Positions 1-11,399 of a stretch of 64,000 bases of DNA are shown here, piece after piece. Origin of the DNA: Ochotona curzoniae (taxonomy: Eukaryota; Chordata; Mammalia; Lagomorpha; Ochotonidae); NCBI RefSeq assembly GCF_017591425.1, contig NW_024466599.1:76922501-76986500 (forward strand), given 5' to 3'. The notes below the pieces were generated by a model. It was given only the letters and a program-made list of their open reading frames with translations, ran no database searches and was not told the DNA's origin. Position numbers and translations under genes: made by a program. Each line of letters opens with the position of its first letter. Positions within the stretch are counted from its first letter, which is position 1.

Positions 1-20
1 ATTAGGAAACAAGTGTTTTA

Positions 21-337
21 AAGATTTATTCATTTTTATTGGAAAGTCATATACAGAGGAGAGACAGAGAGGAAGATTTTCCATTCTATGATTCACTTCC
101 CAAGTGAGTGCAACAGCCAGAGCAGAGCCTATCCGAAGCCATGAGCCAGGAGCTTCTTCTGGGTCTCCCACAGGTTGCAGTGTCCCAACACTTTGAGCTG
201 TCCTTGACTGTTTTCTCAGGCTACAAGCAGAGAGCTGAATGGAAAGTGGGTCCACCAGGATATGAACCGATGACCATATGAGATCCTGGAGCACGCAAGG
301 TGAGGACTCGAGCCGCTAGGCTACCTTGCTGAGCTCT
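21..337 (-). mobile_element. Lagomorph C-type SINE, full length
   Basis: Reads backwards on the + strand: the A/T-rich tail (AAGATTTATTCATTTTTATT) at the low end, the body, then the tRNA-like head near 300-337. Moderately diverged, as several CpG positions of the younger copies are lost. No convincing target-site duplication could be matched, partly because the window begins only 20 bases away. Confidence 0.85.
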
Positions 338-1285
338 GAAAAAAAATTAAAAATTTAAATAAATTGGCCATGTTTGTGGAAACAATGATACTATTAAAAT
401 TTAAATTCTTTTTCAGATGAATTTGTAGGCTCAGTGTAGTTCTAATCACAATCAACTAGTCTTTTTTTTTAGTAAAGAAATTGGCAACATAATTGCAGAA
501 TTTATGGAAATGCAAATGGCCTAAAATAGTAAGGCAATCATGAGGAAGACCAACAGAATTAGAGCATATATTCACAATGATTTCAAGGCTTTTTCTACAG
601 CCACCATTATAGAAATATGTGCAACTTGCAAATTAACTTGGTTGAAATTTGAGAAGAGGCCAGAAATAGTGTCTTACAAAGCTCATAGGTTATTCTTTAA
701 AAATACAAAACAAAACACAGACACAAAGGTAGCTCAATGCAGAGGGAAGGAAGTCGGTATGGTACCAGTGGAATCTTGTCAATTAAGGGTACTGTAAAGA
801 CAGTATACCCATTGACAGTATACCCATCTGTTTTAAAACGTTGTATTTACAAACCCTTTGAATTTTCACATAGCCATATGAGCAAATGACTAATCTTGTT
901 TCATTTTTACAGAGTAGGAGGAAATTACTAAACTTGCCTGAAGTCCCACAGCTGCTGGGGCATATGGGGGAGTGCAAAGTCCATAGGACGAAACAAGGGA
1001 GCTGGCCAGAGATGCAGGATTTGACCTGGTTCTGCAACCGTTACAGGGTTGGAGTTTATCATTTCTGAAACTCTTCGGGGAACCACAGCAAGAACTATTG
1101 AGTTTGGTCCACCAACGTCTATCAAAGATACAGGAATTAACATGAGGTCTGCATGATGTTTCCAGAAACATAAAGATCGCTCATCCTAATGTTAGAAGTG
1201 CCAACCCATGCGATGAAACAATATGAGGAAATAAAATACAGATTAAAATGAAGTGAAATTGTCCTTATCTGAAGATGGCATGCTA
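338..1285. other. Unique AT-rich stretch, no gene seen
   Basis: No repeat family or coding potential recognised; the open frames here are short and overlap on both strands. A 14-base direct repeat (GACAGTATACCCAT) occurs twice in a row at 799-812 and 814-827. Confidence 0.5.
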
Positions 1286-1570
1286 AGCCTCAAAGAAAAT
1301 CCCAAATGATTTCTAGATAAAATCTCTTTTTCCTAGTAAGCAAACTTAATAAGTTCGTGGGATACAAAATGGATATGTTAAAAATCAGTCAAATTTCTAG
1401 GCATTACAGATAAATATGTGGACATAATATTTTCAAATACCAGATGTAATCACTTAAACCATGCATACATGCTAAAGCATGCAAACACTGATTAAAGAAA
1501 TCAAGAAATAAAACAAGTATCAATAGACTTCTCAAATTCAAGTATGACAATATTCAACACAATAAAGTTG
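1286..1570 (+). mobile_element. Old L1 fragment, ORF2 reverse-transcriptase 3' part
   Basis: The text around 1320-1440 (GGGATACAAAATGGATATGT, then a stretch meaning 'aaaatcagt..atttctaggca') follows the order of mammalian L1 ORF2 just after the reverse-transcriptase core, but with stops in all frames. It ends where the composite element begins at 1571. Another old L1 ORF2 piece of the same orientation resumes at 4646, so the two may be one L1 split by later insertions. That link is inferred. Confidence 0.5.
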
Positions 1571-4370
1571 GATTTTTTTTTTTTTTTTTTTAGTTTTGAT
1601 GGTGTTTACATAGTTGATCAGGTTGGGAAGAGTGAAGGATCAGGGACTAGTGGGTGAGACCACTGTTGACACATTTTCCTTTTCTTCTTCCTGTAAAAGG
1701 GAGGGGTACAAGAAGAGAAGCCACACCCAGCTTTCCAACTGCCACATTACCTGGGGGATGGGGAACTGCCTGCCACTTGATGGCATCACGGGGTCCCCAT
1801 TGTGGAGCATCGTCTGAGGATTCTGCTCATGTTGTTTGATTAGTTCTGACATGCTACTGATATCACTGCTCCATGGATGAGGAAATCCTTTCAAGGTTGA
1901 TCAGCTGTCGTAGTCCACCCCCTGAGTCTCCATTGGCCCAGAAATTTGCTTTCAGTCTTCAGAGGGGTAGCTGATCAATTTGTTCCGCCTTCCATCGTCA
2001 GCAAACCAATGGGTGCAGCCCTGCCTAGTCCTGGCCAACACACACTCTGCCCTTACATACCATAGAGGAGCTACAGGCCAGTCAGAGTGACCCCCAATAA
2101 CCTCCACTGGATCCCCAGCTCTGGTTCACGTCCCTGCCAGCATGTGCAGTGGACTGACTCCACTCTCTAGCCCTCAGTCATGCCATAGGGTGCCACCACC
2201 TGTTAAGCCAGGCCCACCCCCATCTTGGTTCTCATGCTCATCAGTGGAGTTGCAGCCAATCAGAGAGGAGCCCACAGCCTCCCCACTGGACCCTGACCAG
2301 ATATTGCCTTCTGCGGATGGTTCTGCAGTCTAGTTCGACAGGGCTTGCCCCCAGTCCCAGCACTTGCCAACTGATGCTACAGCAAACCCCAAGCTGCCTG
2401 CCCTTATACTGGCTCATGCTGTACCATTGGATAGATTCAATTACCCCAGCCTGACTTGCTCGCTAACCCAGTTCACATATAGGCCAACATGTGTTGATGT
2501 TGTAGCCCTGCCCATCCTGGTCTGCCCCCAGTTCCAGCTCTCATGCTCACCAGCATGAGCAGTGGCCTAGCAATGGAGTCTCCACTACTCCGCTACCAGG
2601 ATCACCCCCCTCCCCGTCCTGGACTTGTGTGTTCTGGTGGGTGCTGAGGCCCAGTCTGATGTGGCTTATCTCACCTCAGCATTTACCAGTGGGTGCTATT
2701 ATCTAACCTGGCCCAGTCTGCTCTCATTCCAGCCTGTGCTGGTTGGAGCTGCTGCCCGACCCAATGCAGTCAATCCCTAGTTCCGGCCTCCATGTGCACT
2801 AGTTGGTGATGCAGCCAGACTCAGCCTGTCCTGCACCCCATTCCGGTTCTCAGATCTGCCAGTGGGTCTTACAAACTGGCTGAGCCTGACCCACCCCCCA
2901 TAGTTGAGCCACACTTATGCCAGCAGGTACTTTAACCTGGTCTGCTATGGGCTGCTCCTTGCTTTGGCTCTTGCACTCGCCTGTATGAACTGCACCCTAA
3001 CAAAGGGGTTCCCCAAGCTCCTGTATTGGGTCTCCTCTCAGTGACAATTCTCATGCACACCAGTGGGTCCTTGACTCAGGCTGACTTAGCCCACCTCCTT
3101 GTTGGGCAGGAACAGTAGCCTTGCCCAACTGGCCCATACCCAACCTGGTTCTTCCTGTTGGGTGTTACAGCCCAGCCATACCTAACCACATCCTGATATA
3201 GCTCTTATGTGGCCCAGTGAAAGCAGAAACCTAGCTCAACCTGTCCTATACCCACTCTGGCTCTCATGAGCACCAGCAGGTTGTGGAGCTTTGGCCAGTC
3301 TGGTGTACCTCAAACCCATGCTCATGCTGAGGGACATGGCAGGCATGCCCAACCCAGACTACCACCCCAATTCCAGCTCTTGCACTCACCAGTGGAAACC
3401 ACCACCCAGCCAGAATGTCCCCTTAGCTACCCAGCCAGACCTGTTCACAGCCTCAGATCTTGTACGTATCAGTAGTTGATTTGATCCAACTCTGCATAAC
3501 CTATTCCCTGTTTTGGCCTTTGTCATCACATGTTGTAGTCTGGCCTGACTTACCCTGCCCCCAGTCCCAGCTGTCACTGGTAAGGGCTAGAACCTCATCC
3601 TGCCCATTCTGTTGCCATCCCTGACTCATGCAAACTGGCAGGTGAGATAGCTGGTTATGCTCCACATTTTTGGTTCCTGCACTTGCCAGTGAGCTAAGGT
3701 TGGCCTGGCCCTGCCCTGTCTACCCCTGTCCAAAACCAACTCCTACACATGCAGATAGGTGGAGCTACCTTGCCTGATCTGACCAACACCCAGGACTGAA
3801 TCACATGCTCACCAGCGGGAGCAATGGCCAATCAGGGGAATTTTCCTAGTTCCTCCCCAGATTCACTCCCAGAAGCAGATCATCCATATCAGCAGGTACT
3901 AGGCCCTTACTTAACTACCCTCTCCATCCTGCATATGTATGAGCAGTGAATATTGTGGCCCAGCCCATACCACATATTATTCTTGGGTGTGTCTGTGGGT
4001 ATTGCAACCTGGACTAACCCAGTCTTTACTCCAGTCCAGTACCCATGACTGTTGGGAGGTTCCATGGTCATGCCTAACTCAGCCTGATACCACACCCAGC
4101 TCCAAAAAGCCAGCTGAAATTGCAAATGACAGGGGTACACTCCCAGAGACTCCCCCGGACCCATTTGTATTGTGTGTTATTTGTGCCATGGCCCAGTCTA
4201 ATATTACCTGTCATTTGATTCAACTCTGGATGGTGAGCACTGTGATCTAGCCCTGCCAGATAGGCCCCCAGTCCTAGCTTTAGTGTGCACCAGTGAGTGG
4301 TATTCAGCATTGGTCAATATTAACTACCCCAAATCTGCTATCCCACCATATGCTCTGATTCAGGTGGGTT
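1571..4370 (-). repeat. Composite poly(A)-tailed element with internal tandem array (copy 1)
   Basis: Read on the minus strand this element has three parts. First is a long degenerate array (about 4370 to 2000) of roughly 65-bp units, each carrying a version of 'cagcccagcc..ctcatgctcaccagtgggtg'. Next is a non-repeated 3' section of about 400 bp (2000 to 1600). Last is an A-tail seen here as about 20 Ts at 1573-1592. The 3' section ends with the complement of ACTATGTAAACACC, the same ending as the copies at 10.1, 12.8, 19.8 and 32.0 kb. Open frames across it are by-products of GC-rich repeats, not genes. I cannot name the family; the structure recalls SVA-like or other L1-mobilised non-autonomous elements. 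The 5' boundary near 4370 is uncertain. Confidence 0.6.
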
Positions 4371-4476
4371 GGGTTGTCCCAGGGACAAGGTTTGTGTCTG
4401 AGGGCATGAGCCCATCAGCCTGTGAGGCATTCAGAGCCTGAGGGGGGCAGCTAGCCCTGGGGGTGGGCTCCCTGTG

Positions 4477-4645
4477 ACCCTGCACCCATGTGGAAAACCC
4501 ACAAGGAGCTCTTGGCTCCTGGGTTTGGATCAGCTCAGCAATTTTTATTGGGGAAACTTGGGGAGTGAACCAGCAGATGTAAGGTCTTTCTGTGTCTCCT
4601 TTCTGTGGATTTGTCTTTCCAATAAAAATAAATATTTTTAAAAGA
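4477..4645 (+). mobile_element. C-type SINE, 5'-truncated
   Basis: Only the 3' half is present, from CCCTGCACCCATGTGG through CTTGGGGAGTGAACCAGCAG to CCAATAAAAATAAATATT. The tRNA head is missing. It lies between the composite element and the old L1 that follows. A short insertion (CAATTTTTATTGGGG) interrupts the body at about 4538. Confidence 0.8.
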
Positions 4646-5215
4646 GTTCTCAAAACATAACAGTGAAAAGGCAAACAATTCCTGAAGAGACATGAGAGAT
4701 TTTCCATTAAAAAGGATGCTGAGGTAGCAAATAAGACATAAGAAAAAGTTAACAACCCAGTATTGGCATTGTTGCAATGAGACGCCACTGCATGCCAACC
4801 ATAATGGGTAACAGCAATCAAGGAAGTGCAGCAACGTGTGTTCAAGAAGATTGCTCATATATTTCCAATAGGACCATAAGTAGTAGAGCCACTCTGGAAA
4901 ATAGCTAGCTTCTTCAAAACTAAATATGAAACTAGCATAATACCTACGGATTACTGCTCTTAGCTTATATTGCAGATAAATGAAAACCTAGGTTCACGTC
5001 CTCATCAGTGGAAACATATTTGTAACAGCATAATGCATAATAACCAAGCACTGCGAACAACTCATGTGCTTCAGTGGGTCAGTGGCTGTACACATACAAA
5101 TAAACTACACATATATACAAAATCCTACATTGATCTCCAGAGCTCAGTGTGGAATGAAAAGCCAAACATCAGATGCAGAGACTACATCAATCCACTTAAT
5201 GCACCATTCATTAAG
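4646..5215 (+). mobile_element. Old L1 ORF2 C-terminal region remnant
   Basis: Decayed but ordered L1 landmarks: 'cctgaagagacatgagag' (4682), 'gagacgccactgcatgcc' (4779), 'agagccactctggaaaat' (4884) and a stretch near 5060 like the 'gaacaactcatgtgcttcagtgg' region upstream of an L1 3' end. Frames are broken throughout. It may continue the fragment at 1286-1570. Confidence 0.6.
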
Positions 5216-5242
5216 TAGCGTAAGAGTGGATGCCAGGATGAA

Positions 5243-5294
5243 GGGAGGCATCAGGACAGGAGGCATCAGGTGCCAGAAGGGAGGTATCAGGTGC
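5243..5294 (+). repeat. Short minisatellite, three units of GGAGGCATCAGG
   Basis: Three near-identical 12-base words (GGAGGCATCAGG twice, then GGAGGTATCAGG) with variable spacers, one partial unit before them and TGCC or TGCCC after two of them. It probably arose by local slippage. Confidence 0.7.
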
Positions 5295-5435
5295 CCATAA
5301 ATGCAGAAGGGCAGACCTCTGGAGTTGGAGGTGATCCTGATTGGCTGTATCCACATCAATACCCTGATTGGGATGCTACTACAAAGAGGGCAACCAAATT
5401 CTTCTACATCTACATTTGAATTCGATTATCTTGAA

Positions 5436-5696
5436 TTTTTCTTATTTATTTATTTATTTGAAATAGCTACAGGGAGAGAGTGAAAAACCGTCAAATGACA
5501 GCAACAGCTAAGGCTAATGGAACTCCTTCTGGGTCTCCCACGTTGGTGTAGTTGGGATATATCCTGCTGCCTTGTGGAACATTAACAGAGAGCTCGATGG
5601 GAAGTTAAGGAGCTGGAAGTAGAACGGGTACCCACATGGGAAGGCGGCATCACAGGAGAGAGCTTAATCCTCTGCTCCACAATAGTGGCTCAATGA
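5436..5696 (-). mobile_element. Ancient C-type SINE
   Basis: The tail (CTTATTTATTTATTTATTTG) is followed by a badly diverged body. The head on the opposite strand reads TGAGCCACTATTGTGGAGCA. This head type differs from the younger CTAAAGTCC copies and resembles the older C-repeat class. Internal deletions are present. Confidence 0.7.
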
Positions 5697-5929
5697 TCTC
5701 AAAACTGCCACGGATAAAAAGTGAAGTCCCCAAGAATCAATTTCTCCTACTAAGCACAAGTTCCATAAAGCATTTTATCTTCTTTTATATTATTATGCTG
5801 GCATAGTTATAGGGATAGTATTTCTTGAGTAAGAATTTGGCAAATGAAAGAATAAATTGCACAACCATTACTGCTGTTTGCTTAAAAGATTTTGAAAAAA
5901 AAAAGAGACAAAGGTACCAGACTCAAAAT
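5697..5929. other. Unassigned sequence
   Basis: No repeat or gene recognised apart from an A-rich run at 5895-5905. The duplication of the next SINE begins at 5930. Confidence 0.4.
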
Positions 5930-6182
5930 AAGAAAAGTTGGGCCCGGTGCAATTGTGTAATGGTTAAGGTCCTCACCTTGAACGTGCCGGGATCCCATAT
6001 GGGCGCTGGTTCTAATCCTGGCAGCTCCACTTCCCATCCAGCTAGCTCCTGGCTTGTGGCCTGAGAAAGCTTGTGGGCCTGAGAAAGGACGGCCCAAAGC
6101 TTTGGGATCCTGAACCCGTGTGGGAGACCTGAAAAGAAGTTCCAATAAAATCAATAAATCTTAGAAAAAGAAAGAAAAGTTG
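5930..6182 (+). mobile_element. C-type SINE with internal deletion, bounded by target-site duplication
   Basis: The 11-base direct repeat AAGAAAAGTTG flanks the element (5930-5940 and 6172-6182). The head starts GGGCCCGGTGC at 5941. The body runs as far as GGGAGACCTGAAAAGAAGTTCC (split at 6140) and then jumps straight to AATAAAATCAATAAATC, so roughly 150 bp of the 3' body is missing. A 20-bp stretch containing GTGGCCTGAGAAAG is also partly duplicated at 6057-6086. Confidence 0.9.
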
Positions 6183-6269
6183 AATAAAAATATGAACATA
6201 CAACACTCCTATGCTTGCACACCCTCACACTTATACACAGATATAATGGTGTCTTAGCATTTGAAAGTG

Positions 6270-6960
6270 TATGCGATCAGATGAATGCAAATTAAAAAAA
6301 AAACCACTAAGACTTGGAAATGATGAATGTAAGAAGTCACGAGGTAGGGCAGCACTGCCTGTTAGTGTAGTTGTAAGCGTGTGTCACTTGCACACATTGC
6401 TGACAGACAAGCAAATGCAATCACTGTGGAGAGCAATCTGGCCAAAGTGAATGCACTTACATTCGATCTAGTAATGGCTTACAGGAATCTACCCTGAAGA
6501 TGCACCTTCACTAATTTGAAAAAGTATATGCACAAAAATTATTCACTGCAGTATTGATTTTGTTTGCTAAATAATTTTGCAAGCTAAATAATTGTGTGCA
6601 GGTAAGGGTTGGAAAACTAGGTCTTGCTCATAAAATGAAATACTATGCAACACTAACAAAAATAGGCATGATTTCAATGTATTGATATTTACTTTGAGGA
6701 GATAGTTATTAACTGAAAAGAGTCTTTGCATCACATCAATTTTTTCATGCAAGAAAAAAAAAAGATTCAGTGATGTCTCTTTGAATTCAAAGGTGTTGTA
6801 CAAAGTGTTTTATGAAATCTAAGTCAGAATCCAGTGTGAATGTTTATCTGAAGTGGGTGGGTAATGTGGCAGAAACAGGAAAAGAGGATGGAATAGAAGA
6901 AATGCAAAAACAGACATTTTTCTCACTGTCTTATTTTTTTAATAACTTTGCTTTTTAGGA
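6270..6960 (+). mobile_element. Old L1 3' end
   Basis: Degenerate ORF2 C-terminal signals: 'tgtggagagcaatctggcc' (6425), 'tctaccctgaagatgcacc' (6488), then 'aaaatgaaatactatgcaac' (6633) and a GGGTGGGTAATG 3'-UTR-like block (6855). No coding capacity. The age class is uncertain. Confidence 0.55.
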
Positions 6961-7697
6961 CAACAGTAATGTTTTTCATGCTATGAAAATAAAATGAGCC
7001 AAGCTGTGGTAGTAACAATGAACACTACTGTTTTAAAACTAATTTACTTAATCCTAATAAATGGATGGAGAAAAGATGGCCTAAGTAATTATTGAAAACA
7101 AAATATTGATCGCATATTCTAGGACACATGATGGGAAGAAATGCATGCAAATACTTTATTTGCGTGAATAAACCTATTTACCAAAGGGGGATCTCTTAGC
7201 AATTATGAATCTATTTTACTTATATACTAATATTGATCAAATATGAACATATATATTTGAAAATTAAAATGAGGTATCTCATTGTTGGAAAAAGAAATTG
7301 CAAACAATGAAAGAGGGATGATTATAGTTAAACTGTGACTTGGATTAGAATCAGAGACTTCAGTGTGATCTCAGGTTTTATGTTTGTTTTTACAAGAGTA
7401 AATACATTATAACAATGATAAACAGGAATATGTGATACGGATGTGCTGGAAAGATCTACACAAATTTGTAACTCCACATACTGGGAAGACCTAAAAACAA
7501 ACAAACAAACAAACAAACAAAATCCTCTTAGAAGAATGTGGGAGCCAGATCTCAATTTCTAGATAGATTTTTCCAATACTAACATAAACAACAAGACGTG
7601 GAATTTGGACCAGAAAAACACAGGATTACAACACAGAATGCTCAGAAGATGAAAATATTCTCTTGATCGGAAATAGGAACCAAATTAAAACAGTTCT
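6961..7697. other. Unique sequence with an (AAAC)n run
   Basis: AT-rich and otherwise unassigned. A run of about seven AAAC units lies at 7494-7521. Confidence 0.5.
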
Positions 7698-8000
7698 CAG
7701 GGATGGCATTTTGGTAAAGTGGGTTAAGCCAGTGCCGGGGCAGCCAGCATCCCATCTGGGCACTGGTTCAAGTTCTAGCTGTTACACTGGTGATCCAACT
7801 TCCTGCCAACGGCCTTGAGAAACAGCAAAGCATAGCACAGCCTGGGACCTGGGCTCCTGCACCTGCTAGGGAGAATCAGAAAACACCTCTGACTCCAGCG
7901 ACTCCCAGTCATTGTGGCCATTGAGGGGACTAGCAAATTCAAGATTCTCTCCTTATCTCAACTCTTTCAATAAACACATCTTTAAAATCAAATTAAAATA
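7698..8000 (+). mobile_element. Old C-type SINE (GGGTTAAGCC head)
   Basis: The head around 7715-7760 reads GTGGGTTAAGCCAGTGCC and then CAGCATCCCATCTGGGCACT, the older C-repeat type. The body is heavily substituted, and the end is TCTTTCAATAAACACATCTT. No target duplication detected. Confidence 0.75.
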
Positions 8001-8380
8001 AAAGAGCTGAAACAGAACAAGCTGAGGAGGAAACTAGTGATAGTATTATAATTTGAAGACAGAACAAATATCCATAATTCACTATATTAGTGTGATAAAT
8101 AAATAAATGAGTGAATAGTAAATAAGTAAATCAATCAAGGAAGAAAGAACCCATATTTTCACATAGTAGGATTCTAATCAATTCCTGGGTAACCTGGATG
8201 CTTATAAAAAAGTAAAATTGAAAGTTTATTTTGGTGAATTTTTTTACATTCATTCACAGAATAAGTTGTTGAGAAACAGTATTCTGAAAAAAAATATTTC
8301 TTATGTGTTAAATACGTCTTCCATAAAGTTTTGGAGTTTTTTTTTTTTTTTAACCTGTGGAATTAAAAATGATTTTCAAG
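8001..8380. other. Unique AT-rich stretch
   Basis: Contains an AATAAATAAATGAGTGAATAG-type imperfect tetranucleotide run (8097-8130) and a T13 run near 8339. No gene. Confidence 0.4.
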
Positions 8381-8712
8381 GCCTGGCAAAGTAGCCTAGT
8401 GCTTAAAGTCCTCACCTTGTATAGGTCATGATCCCATTTGGGCACTAGTTCTAATTCTGGCCAATCCACTTCCCACCTAGCTCTCTGTTTGTAGCTTAGG
8501 AAAGCAGTCTAGGATGGCTGAAAGCCTTGGGACACTGCACACGTGTGGTAGACCCGGAAGAAGCTCCTGGCTCCAAGCTTTGAATCAGCACAGCTCCAGC
8601 CATTGCAGGCACTTGGAGAGTGAATCATGGTATGGAAGATCTTCATCTCTGTCTCTCCTCCTCTCTGTATATCTGACTTTGCAATAAAAATAAATAAATC
8701 TCTAAAAAAACA
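8381..8712 (+). mobile_element. C-type SINE, full length
   Basis: The head GGCCTGGCAAAGTAGCCTAG, the B-box region AGTTCTAATTCTGG and the tail GCAATAAAAATAAATAAATC are all present. A loose duplication ATTTTCAA/ATTCTCAA may flank it (8372 and 8714). Confidence 0.85.
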
Positions 8713-9189
8713 ATTCTCAAAATTACCACATGACTATTACCATAGTAATTATTTCAGGCAAAAATCTTCTTGGAACAATAAAACTTACGAGTGAAAACTT
8801 GATGAGAAATAGACTGTATGCTGAGTGTCAAATTACCTCTTCTAAGCTACAAATTCATTATCAAGATTAAGGCAACTTTCCAGCCAGGAAACCCTGAACA
8901 CATCACTGTGACCAAATGATCAGAGCAAACATCATCAGCAGTTGGACTTCTCTGAATTAACAGCGTTTGAAATGGAGTCAAAAAGAACATCCTTTCCATA
9001 GTGTCCATGCCTTGAGAAAGAAGCAGTCAGGTAGATCCAAATGTAACAACTTTTTTATGTAAAACAGCTCACCAACACTTTTTTAAAAAGGGGGAGGAAA
9101 TCAGAAAAGACAAACTCCAAGGCACTATCACAAACATATCTTGGAAGATCCAGCAGGAACTACAGGCAGTGTATAATTCTTGATGATCC
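8713..9189. other. Unassigned sequence
   Basis: Nothing recognised. Mixed composition, no open frame of note. Confidence 0.4.
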
Positions 9190-9430
9190 TCTCATACAGA
9201 TTCCTGCTTCCTGCCAATGTGGACCATGGAGGCAACAGTCAAGATTATAGTGACTTTATTCCTGACACCCCATGCGAGACCTGGATTGAGATCCTGGCTC
9301 CTGGGTCTGGCGCTGATCTGTACTAAGCCAATATAAGCAACTGTGGAGTGACCCTGCACAAGAATCTCTGTGTGTGCATGTGTGTATCTTTCCCATTCTC
9401 TCTCTCTCTCTCTCTCTGCTTCTGACATAC
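9190..9430 (+). mobile_element. Old C-type SINE, 3' two-thirds, with (CT)n
   Basis: CATGCGAGACCTGGATTGAG (9271) and CCTGGCTCCTGGGTCTGGC mark the body of the older C-repeat class. The characteristic CT-rich segment has expanded to about 20 bases of pure (CT)n at 9398-9418. Confidence 0.7.
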
Positions 9431-9431
9431 T

Positions 9432-9746
9432 TTTAAAATTTATTTATTTTTATTGGAAAGGCAGATCCGGAGAGACAGAGAATAAAATCTTTCATCTGCT
9501 GATTCACTCTCCAAGTGGTCACAATGACCATAGCTAAGTTGATCCAAAGCCAGAAGCCAGGAACTTCTCCCGGGTCTCCTACACAGGTGCAGGGCCCCGA
9601 GATTTTGGCCATCCTCTGCTGCTCTCCTGTGCCACAGACAGGGAGCTGGATGGGAAGTGGAGCAGCTGGGACATGAACTTGTACACATATGGCATCCCGC
9701 TGCTTGAAGATGGAGGATTACCCAATTGAGCTATTGTGCCAGGCCA
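9432..9746 (-). mobile_element. C-type SINE, full length
   Basis: The tail (AAAATTTATTTATTTTTATT) at the low end runs through the body to the head complement TTGAGCTATTGTGCCAGGCC. It abuts the older plus-strand SINE at 9190-9430, making a tail-to-tail pair. Confidence 0.85.
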
Positions 9747-10104
9747 AAAATAAATTCTTCTGTTTTTTTTAAATATATGTATAAATTATTTATGTAGAGA
9801 AAATGCTGTTATGTGACCATAGTTTAAGTACATAATCCTCTTTGAAGTACTAGTGGAGTACTTTTCATACTCACTGTCCTTTGCCCTTCCATAGTCATAG
9901 AGGAGCATTATTTTAAAATAAATAAGCTTATTAGCACTGTCAAGTTAAACTGCAGAACCACCTGGATAGTGCATAACCTGAGAGTGAGAGACCTGGGAGG
10001 GAAATAGTGGGTTCCCCCCCACCTTGGGTTACCACTACCATAGGAGGGCATGAAACTAGGACAGGGGCTGGGGTGGCTAGACAGAGAGGCACTCAACAAC
10101 ACCT
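9747..10104. other. Unassigned AT-rich sequence
   Basis: Contains a short C8 run (10013-10020). No gene or repeat family recognised; the composite element begins somewhere near 10105. Confidence 0.4.
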
Positions 10105-10936
10105 GTGAGGCCTTGATTGTTGAGCTGGTTAGATGGATCTAAGCTTCAATGCCAATTGACATGTACGAGAGCAGAATGGGATGTGGGACAGACTGGACTA
10201 GTCTGCTACACATACTGGCAAACTAGGGTACGGCGCGAGCCTGGTGGGGATTATTGCTGGTCTCTCCAACTAGGCTGCAGCTCCCACTGGTTTATGCCAG
10301 GGCTGAGTATGTGCTGGGCAAAACCAGGCTGGACTGCAACACCCATTGGTTCCAGTGGAAAACGGGGGTGAAAACAGAACCAACCCAGCAACTGCAACCA
10401 CCAGCTGATCGGGGTGATGGACTGTGCTGGGCCCTGTACTTGCTAGTACATACAAGAATCCGGCCTAGGAACACCTCAGACGAAGTTTCTTTGCGGATCT
10501 CCCCAATCGAACTGCCGGACTCAGAACCCTAACCATGAAAGGACAGAAGACGGAACAAGTCAATCAACCACCTCAACTATATGTTGGCAGCAAAATACCG
10601 GGTCAATGGAGACACTATGATGGACAATGTCAATCAATGGATTCTTCAACAATCTCATCGTGTTTGGAGAAGCGAGATTGGCAGTGATTCATAACTGGTG
10701 AACTATCGAGACCACGTGAGCAAGTATCTCATAGCCTGCCCCGCATACGGGATTGGGGTAGGTGGGAAACTGGATGGGGCTTCTCTCTTAATAGCCCCCT
10801 TTGCCTCAGATACATGAAGGAAACAATATGGAAATAATAATCTTACCCACTTTCCTGTAGCCTTGAACCGTTTTACCCCAATTAACTATGTAAAGATTGT
10901 AAAAAAAAAAAAAAAGGAGATCTCGAAAAAAAAAAA
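10105..10936 (+). repeat. Composite poly(A)-tailed element, short array (copy 2)
   Basis: This is the smallest nearly complete copy. About six 65-bp units lie at 10110-10450, followed by the non-repeated section. That section contains GGACTCAGAACCC (10519), GTCAATCAATGGATTC (10629), GAAGCGAGATTGGCAGTGAT (10670), CCTTGAACCG and then ACTATGTAAAGATTGT, with an A15 run at 10900-10914 and a second A11 run at 10926-10936. The same words in the same order appear in the 32-34.8 kb copy. CpG dinucleotides are better kept here (for example TACGGCGCGAG at 10229), so this may be the youngest copy. Confidence 0.65.
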
Positions 10937-11399
10937 GCTTAGACACAAGAAAATGTATATTGTTTGTGACTGCATACATATAAATTTAAAACACGGTGTA
11001 GTGCATGACAGTCCTGCATAGTGACTTCTTATACGTATTCCGAGTTAAAAGGGAGAAAAAACTGTAGTGGAAAATTAATTTAAAAATTTAAATCTCCATT
11101 TCTTTAAAAAGAATTTTCAGCAAACTGTAACCAAATATTAATACACGAAAAAAACTTCAAGAAGTTTGTGTAAAACAGAATAAAAAATAAATGTATTGTG
11201 GCATAAAATGTTTTTAAAGTCATGTGTAAACAAGGTCTTCAGAAATTTTGTGGAAAAGACATCTTGTGAAAAAAAGGTGCACAGATTTAAACATTCTTTT
11301 GTATCGGAATAAACATGACTTTTAATTTCATTTCTCAACATTTTTAAGTATTCTAATATTTTAATGATGGGTAGCGTGTAACTCAGTTTCCACAACTTC
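10937..11399. other. AT-rich unassigned sequence
   Basis: Runs of T and A and two partial direct repeats of AAAATTTAAAT-type sequence near 11075. No gene. Confidence 0.4.

Noticed and set aside
2142..4310. Several overlapping open frames of 60-100 codons on both strands, rich in Pro, Ser and Cys
   Set aside because: They lie wholly within the GC-rich tandem array of composite copy 1 and change frame from unit to unit. No start context, splice pattern or domain.
5941..6170. tRNA gene candidates at SINE heads (A-box and B-box words)
   Set aside because: The heads are tRNA-derived but lack a full cloverleaf and mature 3' end; they belong to SINEs.
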